Origin: Alphaproteobacteria bacterium
Lineage (GTDB): Bacteria; Pseudomonadota; Alphaproteobacteria; Thalassobaculales; Thalassobaculaceae
DNA length: 64,000 bases
Direction of reading: 5' to 3'
Assembly (NCBI GenBank): GCA_024742605.1
Contig: JANSYC010000001.1
Coordinates: 124,001-188,000, forward strand
Positions 25,281 through 33,725 of this stretch are shown here, piece by piece (the first letter of the stretch is position 1; each line of letters starts with the position of its first letter). Below the pieces are notes generated by a model. It saw only the letters and a list, made by a program, of their open reading frames with translations, was not told where the DNA came from and made no database searches. The translations under genes were made by a program, and so were the position numbers.

Positions 25281-26168
25281 GTGTTTGAACCCTGTGAGTG
25301 CGGGAGCGGGAAGAGTTATGTGGGATGCTGTGGCCGGCTGCATTCAGGTGCGCCGGCGCGCGATGCGGAGGAGCTGATGCGCTCCCGCTATTGCGCGTTC
25401 AGCCGAGGACATGTGCCGTACCTGCAAAAGAGCTGGGCCGTGGAGACGCGGCCGTTGATTTTGACTCTGGACCCCGCTCAGGCGTGGACCGGGTTGACGA
25501 TCGAGCATCATGAGGTCACGGGTCCAGATACCGCGCGGGTTCGCTTCACGGCGATGTGGCGCAAGGGAACACTGACGGGCCGGATGACTGAAACCAGCCG
25601 GTTTCGCCGCGAAGGTGAGAACTGGGTCGGCACGGACGAGGCGAAGTTCGTGTGGCGAAGCACAGCGGAATATCTGACGGACTCGAGTCAATTCGAAACC
25701 CTCGAGAACCAGGCCAGACTTCAGATGCCAATCAGCAACTTCTTCGACGCGGTCGCGGGTGTTCGTCTCGACACTCCCAAAGGAGAGGATCGGGTCTACG
25801 GCGTCATAGGCCTTCACGGGCTCGCACCACAATGGTTCGAGGTCGATGCGGACCTTTATCTCGGCGAAGCATCCGCAGCCCGGTTCGAGGCAGAGTACGA
25901 AGGCCTGATAACGAACCGGATCATTCTGACCCCGAGTGTCGAACTCGAGGTCCCTTTGAACGACGACGAGCAACTCGGTGTGGGTGCATTCGCGCCGACG
26001 CTCGAACTCGGTGCCCGTCTGAGCTACGACCTGATCGATCGGGCCGTCTCGCCGTATATCGGCGTTCACTATGAGCGCAGCTTTGGAGAGACAGGCGACT
26101 TGGCCCGCGCGGAGGGCGAGAGCAGGGACAACCTGTTCTTCGTCGTAGGTACTAAAGTTTTGTTTTGA
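25281..26168 (+). CDS. Chimeric ORF: YchJ-like SEC-C protein N-terminus joined to CopB C-terminal barrel
   Basis: This 295-residue frame combines two unrelated proteins. Residues 1 to about 115 are YchJ/UPF0225: a Zn-binding CECGSGKSYVGCCG, RSRYCAFSRGHVPYLQKSW, and RFRREGENW. From about residue 120 the sequence is the C-terminal outer-membrane barrel of copper-resistance protein CopB: LTDSSQFETLENQ, FFDAVAGVRLDTP, GLHGLAPQWFEVDADL, ARLSYDLIDRAVSPYIGVHYERSFG, ending in the usual phenylalanine. CopB lacks its signal peptide and Met/His-rich N-terminus, so it cannot reach the outer membrane. The start is a GTG with GGAG upstream. It is probably a dead or repurposed recombination product. A perfect hairpin follows. 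Confidence 0.75.
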   Translation: MFEPCECGSGKSYVGCCGRLHSGAPARDAEELMRSRYCAFSRGHVPYLQKSWAVETRPLILTLDPAQAWTGLTIEHHEVTGPDTARVRFTAMWRKGTLTGRMTETSRFRREGENWVGTDEAKFVWRSTAEYLTDSSQFETLENQARLQMPISNFFDAVAGVRLDTPKGEDRVYGVIGLHGLAPQWFEVDADLYLGEASAARFEAEYEGLITNRIILTPSVELEVPLNDDEQLGVGAFAPTLELGARLSYDLIDRAVSPYIGVHYERSFGETGDLARAEGESRDNLFFVVGTKVLF

Positions 26169-26177
26169 ACTTGTGTG

Positions 26178-26201
26178 ACTGGGGCGGAGATCCGCCCCAG
26201 T
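26178..26201 (+). terminator. Perfect hairpin after the YchJ-CopB chimera
   Basis: ACTGGGGCGG, loop AGAT, CCGCCCCAGT form a 10-bp perfect stem 9 bp after the stop codon. There is no long U run, only CTCGG. It is probably the original copB terminator carried along with the 3' part of that gene. Confidence 0.7.
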
Positions 26202-26388
26202 CTCGGCAAGCAGCCCGACCAACATCTCTCTCGGGGAACAATGGAGTTGCCCGGGTCCATGCGCGGTTACCAGAGACCCTGAAATGATATGCTCAGAACC
26301 GGAAAAAACAGGGATTCTTTGAAACCCAATTCTCCGATGTCGCAGATACCATTCCTCCAATAACGCCCTGCCCCCGGAGGAACCCGAA

Positions 26389-26649
26389 ATGACCACGCAG
26401 CTGCGCACCCTGTTCAAAGACCATCCCGAAAGCGTGGGCGAGAGCTATCTTGAGCATATGGGCACCGCGACATCCTTCGGCGTGCCCATGATCCTGGCCG
26501 GAATCGCCTGTCTGATCCACGGTGTGTTTCCGTTCCTGTGTACCAAGACCGGCAGCCGCACCATCCAGGATCTGCACCACCGCATGGTCAGCCATCGGGT
26601 GAAGCCTGAGAATGTCTCCCGTATCGCCGGCTCTCACGCCGCCGAATAG
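26389..26649 (+). CDS. DUF6356 family small membrane protein
   Basis: This 86-residue protein matches DUF6356, a short alphaproteobacterial family: FKDHPESVGESYLEHMGTATSFG, one or two hydrophobic stretches (MILAGIACLIHGVFPFLC), then TKTGSRTIQDLHHRMV. The conserved His residues at both ends of the membrane part suggest a metal or haem role but none is known. GGAGGAACCCGAA precedes the ATG. It is the first ordinary host-type gene to the right of the accessory island and is convergent with the GluRS gene. Confidence 0.82.
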   Translation: MTTQLRTLFKDHPESVGESYLEHMGTATSFGVPMILAGIACLIHGVFPFLCTKTGSRTIQDLHHRMVSHRVKPENVSRIAGSHAAE

Positions 26650-26684
26650 GGAGCTACGCCGGCAGGGGCGCTGCCGCGGGACGC

Positions 26685-28328
26685 TCAGCCGAGCAGCGCG
26701 CCGATCCGGCGTCTGACCTCGGGCTCGCCCAGGACGTCGGTCACCAAATGCAGCCCCGGACTCCGCTTGGTGCCGGTGAGCGCGACACGGATGATCTGCG
26801 AGGCCTCCCGGACCGATCCGACGAACTGGTCGGGCGCATCCTTGTAGGCGCGGACGGTCGGCGCGAACCCGCAGGTTTCCGAAACCGCGCGCAGATGCTC
26901 GAACCAGGCATCCCCGTCCGGGGCCTGGACGTATCGGTCCAGATAGGCCGCGCACAGTTTCCGCACCGCCTCGGGAGCGATCCCGCCGAGCCGCTCGTCG
27001 GCCTGGTCGGACACCAGATCGAACAGCGGGTTGAAGAAATAGCCGTAGTAGGTGCGGAAATCGGACCATTTGCCGAGATCCTTCCGGGGGTTCTCCACCC
27101 CTTTCCGCTCGATGTCGAGCGCGCGCACCGCGAGGCCGCGATCTGGCTCGACCGCCGCCGCCAGCTCCGGGTCGTACCGCCCGGCCCAGATCAGCACCTC
27201 ATTCAGCACGTCTTCACTGTCCATGAGAGCGATCCACTCGGAGGCGACGTGGTCGAGCTTGGCCAGATCGACCAGCGGGCCGGCCATGCCGGCTTCCTCG
27301 AGATGAACCGGCTCGGTCAGACTCTCGGCGACCGTCAGATAGGACAGCCGGCTGTTCGCCAGGCCCCGAAGGAAGGAGAGGATCGCCTGCCGGGGATAGC
27401 CGGCCTCGATGTAAAACTCCGCCGAGGCTTCCGGATCTTTCCGCTTCGACAGTTTGCGCCGGGCCGAGCCTTGCTGTTTCATCAGCGGAGCCACATGGGC
27501 ATAGGGAATCCGCTCGAACCCGTTGGCCTCCAGGAGTTGCAGATGCACGGGTACCGAGGAGATCCACTCCTCGCCGCGCAGCACGATCGTGGCCCGCATG
27601 AGGTGGTCGTCGATCAAATGGGCGAAGTGGTAGGTCGGCAAGCGCAACGCACTCGCGGAACTCTTCAGCAGCACCACATCGTTCTGATTGTCGTTCGCGG
27701 TGATCTCGCCACGAATGATATCCGTGAAAGTCACCCGCCGCTCGCCCTCGCCCGGCGACCGCAGGCGCACAACATAGGGCTCGCCGGCCTCCAGCCGCGC
27801 CCGCACCAGGTCATCGGCCGCGTCGCGCCAAGGCGCCCAGCGGCCGTAATAGCCGGGCTGAACCTTCATCGCCCGCTGCTCCGCCGCCATCGCCGTCAAT
27901 TCATCCTTGGTCGCGAAGCAGGGATAGGCCTTTCCACGTCGCATGAGATCGCGGGCAAAGGACATGTAGATATCCGCGCGCTGGGATTGGGTGTAAGGAC
28001 CATAGTCCCCCTGCCCGTCGAATTCGTCCGCGGTGAGACCGAACCAGCCCAGGATCCGATCGAAATCACCCGCTGCCCCTTCGACCTCTCGTTCCTGGTC
28101 GGTATCCTCGATCCGGATGATGTAGACCCCACCGCTCTGACGGGCGATCGCCTGGTCGAGCATGGCAACATAGATCCCACCGAGATGCATGGCGCCGGTC
28201 GGGCTCGGACAGAACCGCATCACCTGCACGCCATCGGCGAGATCCCTCTTGGGGAAATGGCGCTCCCAATGATCGACATCCGGCAGGTCGCTTGGGAAGA
28301 GAGCGTCGATCTCGTCACGGTCGAGCAT
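26685..28328 (-). CDS. gltX: Glutamate--tRNA ligase, Clostridia-type
   Basis: This 547-residue class I synthetase charges tRNA with glutamate. The HIGH-type motif is PTGAMHLGG (HLGG at 48-51), followed by IRIEDTDQEREVEG, YGPYTQSQR, PTYHFAHLIDDHLM, RGEEWISSVPVHLQL, and the KMSKS-type motif KLSKRKD (292-298). The arrangement, length and residues match the atypical GltX of Clostridia rather than the usual proteobacterial enzyme (about 470 residues). Start ATG at 28328 has AGGACAC upstream; the frame extends to 28388 without homology. It is probably a second gltX obtained by transfer. Whether a canonical gltX exists is not visible here. Confidence 0.86.
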   Translation of the reverse strand: MLDRDEIDALFPSDLPDVDHWERHFPKRDLADGVQVMRFCPSPTGAMHLGGIYVAMLDQAIARQSGGVYIIRIEDTDQEREVEGAAGDFDRILGWFGLTADEFDGQGDYGPYTQSQRADIYMSFARDLMRRGKAYPCFATKDELTAMAAEQRAMKVQPGYYGRWAPWRDAADDLVRARLEAGEPYVVRLRSPGEGERRVTFTDIIRGEITANDNQNDVVLLKSSASALRLPTYHFAHLIDDHLMRATIVLRGEEWISSVPVHLQLLEANGFERIPYAHVAPLMKQQGSARRKLSKRKDPEASAEFYIEAGYPRQAILSFLRGLANSRLSYLTVAESLTEPVHLEEAGMAGPLVDLAKLDHVASEWIALMDSEDVLNEVLIWAGRYDPELAAAVEPDRGLAVRALDIERKGVENPRKDLGKWSDFRTYYGYFFNPLFDLVSDQADERLGGIAPEAVRKLCAAYLDRYVQAPDGDAWFEHLRAVSETCGFAPTVRAYKDAPDQFVGSVREASQIIRVALTGTKRSPGLHLVTDVLGEPEVRRRIGALLG

Positions 28329-28493
28329 GCTGTGTCCTGATTCTGGGTCAAAACGGAGGCTGCGTACGCAGCCGGTTGAATACGCCACTTCGGAAAAGGC
28401 GTCCAGCCTCGCCGCCCCAGTTCCGGCGGACCGTACGAGCCTCAGGCGTCGAAACCCGCCCGGCCCGGGAAGCTGCAGGCGGCGGCCCCGGTT

Positions 28494-29000
28494 CTATTCG
28501 TCATCGCTCTTGCGCCGCCCGTCGCGCGGCAGGGGAACATCGCGGCGGCGTCGGTCGGGGCCGACATAGCGGTTCGACCGCACGAATTTCCGATGCTCGG
28601 TCAGGACCACCCGAATCTTATCCTCAAGCGCTTTAATCGATACCGGTTTGGCCACAAAAGCATTCACCCCGGCATCACGCGCCTTCATGACCGTAGGCCG
28701 GTCGGCATGTGCCGTCATCATGATGATTGGGACATAGGGATTGGTGCTGTTGGGGTCGCGGCGGACTTGGAGCGCGAACTCCAGGCCATTCATCGGCTCC
28801 ATCTCGAAATCGGAAATCACCAGATCTACTGGACGTCGGATGATCAGATCCAAGGCTGCCTGTCCACTGGCCTCGACCTGCACATCCGCGACGCCGATAC
28901 CGTCCAGAATACTCGAAATCAGCCGACGGGTGACCTTGTCGTCATCAACCACCAGGACCCGGAGTCTGGAAATATCGAGATCGTCCAGATCGTGAGTCAT
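28494..29000 (-). CDS. Stand-alone CheY-like response regulator
   Basis: This 168-residue protein has one receiver domain (about 10-130): acidic pocket VVDDDK, phospho-acceptor Asp in VISDFEMEPMNG, Thr in MMTAH and Lys in VAKPV. It is followed by a short, charged tail (VGPDRRRRDV and GRRKSDDE) with no DNA-binding domain. ATG at 29000 has GGGGAG 4 bp upstream; an upstream TTG is less likely. It may be the output of an unlinked kinase, possibly the damaged CHASE4 kinase 4 kb away. It is divergent from the Tad-like genes. Confidence 0.88.
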   Translation of the reverse strand: MTHDLDDLDISRLRVLVVDDDKVTRRLISSILDGIGVADVQVEASGQAALDLIIRRPVDLVISDFEMEPMNGLEFALQVRRDPNSTNPYVPIIMMTAHADRPTVMKARDAGVNAFVAKPVSIKALEDKIRVVLTEHRKFVRSNRYVGPDRRRRDVPLPRDGRRKSDDE

Positions 29001-29277
29001 CGGACTCCCCAAATGATTCCGGCATACCGGATACTATGTCGGCCCCTCGGACAGGTGTCGATAGACCTCCATCTTGATCCCTTTCTAACAGTCTCTTATT
29101 GCCGAAAACCTAACCAATGCATCGCCTCTGACTCCATTGGAAAGCGATACGGCGCTTTTTATCAAAATTTCCATATAAAGTAAGCTCGAAATAGAGAAAA
29201 TAAATGCCTGAATCATTTTATGGAAATTCAGTATCAAATGGCTCAACCATGGTGTCGATCTAAAGTGGAGGCCGTGG

Positions 29278-30765
29278 ATGGACCAGCAAATATTCAGACC
29301 CGTCAAAATAAAACCGAACCACGTACAAAACTCGATCGGTTCAACATTGCGCGCCCGGATCCGGGCATTCGGCCGCAACCAGACTGGAGCGGCCCTGGTC
29401 ATCCTGGCGGCCTCCATGGTGCCGGCGATCGGTGCAACCGGACTGGCGGTCGACGGCTTCGTCGCCTATCTGGTCGACGACCGTCTGCAGGGGGCCGTGG
29501 ACGCGGCTGCGCTTTCAACCGGCGCCGTGGTGAATGGCAGCGGTCAGGATTTCGAAGCCCGACAGATGGTGGAGATCAATTTCCCCAAAGGATATCTGGG
29601 CGCCACGCTCGGCTCGGTCGATGTCAGCTACGCCAACAACTTCACGCGCATCTCCATTGATGCAACCGCGACGGCCCCGACCTATTTCGCAAAAATCCTT
29701 GGCACCGAAAGTGTGCAGGTCCGCGCACGGGCCGTCGTCGAGCGGACCATCCCGGCGGTCGAGATGGCCTTGGTGATGGACAATACGGGTTCGATGCGCA
29801 GCAACGACAAGATCGGCGCCATGAAACAGGCGGCGCGGGATCTCATCGATATCCTCAAGCCCGAAGGAAGCATTAATGACGACGTCTGGATCGGACTGGT
29901 GCCCTACACCGCAACGGTCAATATCGGCCCTCAGCACGCCGACTGGCTCCACCCGAACGACCGGGTGCATGTCAGCAGGATCGATTTTCTGACCAGCGAG
30001 TGGAAAGGCTGTGTCGAGGCCCGCAAGCTGGGTGGCGACGAAACCGACCTGACCCCGGCAGAGGCTCCATTCACCGCCTTCTACTACGGTCCGGACGTGG
30101 ACAACGCCTGGTGGCCGCCCACCGGCACAATCGACGAACGCAACGGCGCCCAGAACAACGGACGCGGACCGAACCTTGGCTGCGGACCGCCGATCACTTT
30201 CCTGACTGCCGACAGGGACGAGATCCTATTCGGGATCGACGAGATGCTGCCCTGGCACCGGGGGGGAACACTGGGCAATCTCGGTCTGTCCTGGGGATGG
30301 CGCATGCTGTCGCCACGATGGCGGGGCGTATGGGACAACGATCCGGCCTCCCTCCAGCCCGTCGACTACGACGATCCGGCCATCGACAAGGTCGCTGTCG
30401 TGATGACCGACGGCCAGAACCAACTCTACGATTGGCCAAACCATCAGCCCAACAACGGGATCGGTCCCTTGGGGTCGGACTTCAGTGCCTATGGCCGGCT
30501 GCAGACCTTCGGATTCCCAAGCCTGGACGCCGCGCGGCGCGAGGTCGACGCCCGGTTCGCCCGGACCTGTCAGACCATGAAAACAAACGGGATCCAAATC
30601 TACACCATGACGTTCGGCACCACGCCGGACCGCGACACCCAGGCGCTCTACCGGCAATGCGCGTCCAATGCCGACAACTACTTTCATGCCCCCAGCAACG
30701 AAGACCTGATCGAGGCTTTCCAAACGATCGGCCGCCGTCTGGTCACCCAGCGCATTGTCGAATAG
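29278..30765 (+). CDS. TadG-like pilus assembly protein with VWA domain
   Basis: This 495-residue protein starts with an N-terminal TadG/Flp-assembly segment (GAALVILAASMVPAIGATGLAVDGFVAYL, one membrane helix; residues 38-66) and then a von Willebrand A domain whose metal-binding MIDAS begins VMDNTGSM (167-174). Later MIDAS parts are the TDGQN near residue 380 and a C-terminal fold ending TIGRRLV. The VWA domain would face the periplasm or outside, binding partners or a pilus tip. GTGGAGG precedes the ATG. It heads a three-gene unit with two TadE-like genes; no Tad secretion ATPase or prepilin peptidase is in view. Confidence 0.86.
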   Translation: MDQQIFRPVKIKPNHVQNSIGSTLRARIRAFGRNQTGAALVILAASMVPAIGATGLAVDGFVAYLVDDRLQGAVDAAALSTGAVVNGSGQDFEARQMVEINFPKGYLGATLGSVDVSYANNFTRISIDATATAPTYFAKILGTESVQVRARAVVERTIPAVEMALVMDNTGSMRSNDKIGAMKQAARDLIDILKPEGSINDDVWIGLVPYTATVNIGPQHADWLHPNDRVHVSRIDFLTSEWKGCVEARKLGGDETDLTPAEAPFTAFYYGPDVDNAWWPPTGTIDERNGAQNNGRGPNLGCGPPITFLTADRDEILFGIDEMLPWHRGGTLGNLGLSWGWRMLSPRWRGVWDNDPASLQPVDYDDPAIDKVAVVMTDGQNQLYDWPNHQPNNGIGPLGSDFSAYGRLQTFGFPSLDAARREVDARFARTCQTMKTNGIQIYTMTFGTTPDRDTQALYRQCASNADNYFHAPSNEDLIEAFQTIGRRLVTQRIVE

Positions 30766-30779
30766 CAGGAGAACGGATC

Positions 30780-31355
30780 ATGTTTCCGCATCAAACCCGT
30801 CTCGGCCACAAACCCAAGACCTTCCGCGGAGATACGCGGGGCAGCGTCGCCACGGAGTTCGCCACCACCGGCGCCGCTCTGATCCTGATGCTGCTGACCT
30901 TGTTGGAAGGCGCAGGGATGATGATGGCGCAGGGCGTCATGGACAATGCGGTGAACCGCGCCGCCCGATACGGCATGACCGGCGCTGGCGGCGACTTCGC
31001 CGCGCGCGAAAGTCAGATCGTCGAGATCATCCGCAGTTCGACCTTTGGGCTGCTGGATCCGGACAAGATCGCGATCGACACCCAGGCCTATGACAGTTTT
31101 TCCAGCGTCGGCGACAGCGAGGTGGTTTTCGATAGCAACGGCAACGGCACTTTGGACAGTGGCGAAAGTTTCGACGACAAGAATGGAGACGGCATTCAGC
31201 AGATCTCCACCGGCACGTCCAGCCCGGGTGGAGCCGGCGAAGTTGTGGTGTATCAGGTCGTCTATAAATGGAAAGGCCTGACCCCGCTGATGACCAAGAC
31301 GGTCGGCGAGGTCACTTTGCGCGCCAATCTGCCGGTCAAGAATGAGGTGTTCTGA
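30780..31355 (+). CDS. TadE-like pseudopilin with an EF-hand-like loop
   Basis: This 191-residue protein has the TadE signature: GSVATEFATTGAALILMLLTLLEG (residues 21-44), with the Glu after the cleavage-type site, one transmembrane helix, and then a periplasmic part. Residues 118-129 read as a 12-residue EF-hand calcium loop: Asp118, Asn120, Asn122, Thr124, Asp126 and Glu129, with a second Asp/Asn-rich half-motif (133-139). A calcium-binding insert is not usual for pseudopilins. AGGAG lies 8 bp before the ATG. It sits 14 bp after the VWA gene and overlaps the next gene by one base. Confidence 0.8.
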   Translation: MFPHQTRLGHKPKTFRGDTRGSVATEFATTGAALILMLLTLLEGAGMMMAQGVMDNAVNRAARYGMTGAGGDFAARESQIVEIIRSSTFGLLDPDKIAIDTQAYDSFSSVGDSEVVFDSNGNGTLDSGESFDDKNGDGIQQISTGTSSPGGAGEVVVYQVVYKWKGLTPLMTKTVGEVTLRANLPVKNEVF

Positions 31356-31909
31356 TGACCGGTCTCCGGCATCTGCTCGCGGATCGCCGGGGCGTAGCCG
31401 CCTTGGAAGCCGCTCTGGGTATCATGATGCTGACCCTGCTGACAGCGGCTGCGGTTGATCTTGGTCGCTATCTCCACACCAACCTCAAGGTCCAGAATGT
31501 GGCGGAGACCGTCGCCAATCTCGTGACCCGCGAGGAGGAGCTTACGCGCGCCGAATTCAACCAGTTCTTCGCACCGGTCGGTCACGTGGCCGCCCCACTG
31601 GATTTTCCGACGTTCGGCGTGGTGATCGTCAGCGGCGTCTCGATCGACGTGAACGATCTGGACCGGGTCCGCTGGCAGCAGAGCGGAGGCGGCGCACGGT
31701 CCGAACGGAGCCGGATCGGCACCCCCGGCAGCGCGCCGAAATGGCCGGTGAACGGGTTCCAGCTTCAGGTCGGCTCCGGCCGCTCCGTGATCACGGCAGA
31801 GGCGTTCTATCACTACGAACCGCTGTTCAATTTCATGATGGAGCCCCGGACGATTTACGCGGCCGCGATCATGCGGCCCCGCGTCGGCTCTCTGGATCGG
31901 CTGGACTGA
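31355..31909 (+). CDS. TadE-like pseudopilin
   Basis: This 184-residue protein has a TadE-type N-terminus (DRRGVAALEAALGIMMLTLLTAAAVDLGRYL, with Glu in the normal position) and a single membrane helix, then a 150-residue periplasmic part (KVQNVAETVANLV, FQLQVGSGRSVITAEAFYHYEP). Its start overlaps the stop of the previous gene by one base. It is probably a minor pseudopilin used with the TadG-like protein. The 3' end is 28 bp from the convergent split kinase. Confidence 0.82.
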   Translation: MTGLRHLLADRRGVAALEAALGIMMLTLLTAAAVDLGRYLHTNLKVQNVAETVANLVTREEELTRAEFNQFFAPVGHVAAPLDFPTFGVVIVSGVSIDVNDLDRVRWQQSGGGARSERSRIGTPGSAPKWPVNGFQLQVGSGRSVITAEAFYHYEPLFNFMMEPRTIYAAAIMRPRVGSLDRLD

Positions 31910-31937
31910 GAGGATCGCCGGTGGCCGGCGGGCACAA

Positions 31938-33581
31938 TCAGGCGGGCGGCAAGGTGATCACGACCGTCGTGCCGCGCCCCAAGGTGCTCTGAAAGTCGAA
32001 CCGCCCACCGAGCACCTCCGTCAGCTTCTTGGCGATCGGGAGACCGAGGCCGGTTCCGTGAAAGCTGTCCTGTTGCGCCGCGCGGACCTGTCCGAAGGGC
32101 TCGAGCACCCGGGGAATGTCCTGGGCAGCGATCCCCGGGCCGTTGTCTTCGACCCTGATCAAAAACGCCCCGTCGGGGGCAGGCACGGCCCGACAGCGGA
32201 TGCGACCGCCCTGAGGCGTGAACTTGACGGCATTGCCCAGAAGATTGAGCAGGACCTGGGTGAGAATCCGGGTGTCGGTCCGCACCGGCGGCAGGCCCTC
32301 GGCCACCTCGAATACCAAAGCCAGATTCTTTTCCTCCGCCTGGGTCTTCAGCAGTGCCCCGACCGCAGCGAAGGTATTCTCGATGTCCAGCACCGAGGAC
32401 GATGGCTCCATCTCGCCCGCTTCCATTCTTGCCAAGTCCAGGAGATCGTCGGTCACGGCCAAGACATGCTGACCCGCTCTCCCGATATCCCGGGCGTACC
32501 CGACATATTTCTCATGTCCCAACGGCCCGAACATCCCCTGCTCCATGATCTTCGAGAACCCCAGTATGGCGTTCGCCGGGGTGCGAACTTCGTGGGCGAC
32601 GTTCCGCAGGAGCTCGGACTTCGCGGCATTTGCGCGATCCGCGTCCGACCGCGCGGCCTCCAGAAGGTGAGCAGCCGCGGTTGCTTTTCGGAAAAATGAG
32701 ACCGACATGACCGACATTGCCAGGAACACGACAGCAAAGCCGATGGCGAGTCTCGGGAGCATTTCCGTGCCCGGAAGAGCCGGTTCCCAGAGGAAGTACC
32801 CGTGGACTGCGCCGTCAACGGTCGTGATCGGGACACTCGCCTGCCAGAGACCGCCCTCCACGGGGGAGAGACGCAGATTCGGCAAAAAGAACCGACCTGA
32901 GATGTCCTCAAGAAACACCTGATCGAGTCTTTGCGCGAACAGCATGACATGGTCGGTGCTGCGATCCACCTGGACGCCGTCCAAAGCGAGGTAGGTCGTC
33001 ATGCGAACGGCGGCCACGAGGTGGAACGACTCGTCTTTCTTAAGTATTCCGGACTGGGGTATCGGCTATATGTCCTGGGGCGTTATCCGAGCCATCGCAA
33101 TCAAAGCGTCCAGCCCGTTCCCGAAGGGAGCACCAGCCTGTGGGCTCGCGCGCTCGCCTTCAATGCTGCTGAAGACGACATCATTGTTCTGATCGAGAAC
33201 TTGGGCTTCGGAGACGTTGAGGGTCTCGAAAAGATAGGGATCGAAATTGTTTTCGATCCAGTCCGGATTGATATTCACGATCAGATTGTTGACCGCTTCA
33301 TCCCAGTATCCGTACTCCAGAACCAGTTCCGACATACGGTCGAACCGCTCGCTCATGACGGCTTCGAACAGGTGTTCTGCATGTGCGATGGCGTTTCGAT
33401 TCTGGATCTGCATCAATAAAATAGAGAAAATAACAATGCCCAGGAAACTTAATGCGAGTAGGGCTAAGAACGGTAAGGCAATGCCCCGTATGGGAGTGTT
33501 TCCTCTTTTGAAGAATTCAAGCCCGTTCAGTCTACCCACCCTAGTGTCCTGCAATGCGCAAACAAGCGCGTCCCAATCCAA
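31938..33581 (-). pseudogene. CHASE4-type sensor histidine kinase interrupted by one in-frame UAG
   Basis: Read on the minus strand, codons from 33581 encode an N-terminal membrane helix (IALPFLALLALSFLGIVIFSILLM) and half of a CHASE4 sensor (YGYWDEAVNNLIV). A TAG occurs at 33068-33066. The same frame then continues PIPQSGILKKDE and FHLVAAVRMTTYLALDGVQ, finishing the sensor, a second membrane helix, HisKA with H in NVAHEVRTPANAILGFS, N box LLNLLGNAVKF, and G boxes VEDNGPGIAAQ and GTGLGLPIAKK. Nothing else is lost. So this is one kinase with a single nonsense codon, either a recent mutation, a sequence error or a suppressible stop. If real, translation could restart at ATG 33017. Confidence 0.82.
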
Positions 33582-33725
33582 GCCTACGTTAAAAAGAATG
33601 CCGAGAAATTAGTTAATTGATCATTACTCAATGGGAGATCAGCGGACCTATTTTCGCGCCACGTTCGAAGCAAAGCGCGCATCCACCCATAAATTCTCAT
33701 GGACCAATCTGCCGTCAGCGTTTGC

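Noticed and set aside
17818-26200. Island edges as a recent IS-mediated inverted duplication of ychJ
   Set aside because: The two SEC-C segments are clearly related but differ at many positions, so they are not a recent copy pair.
26748-28340. A 530-codon plus-strand frame opposite the GluRS gene
   Set aside because: Shadow of GluRS; low-quality composition and no ribosome site.
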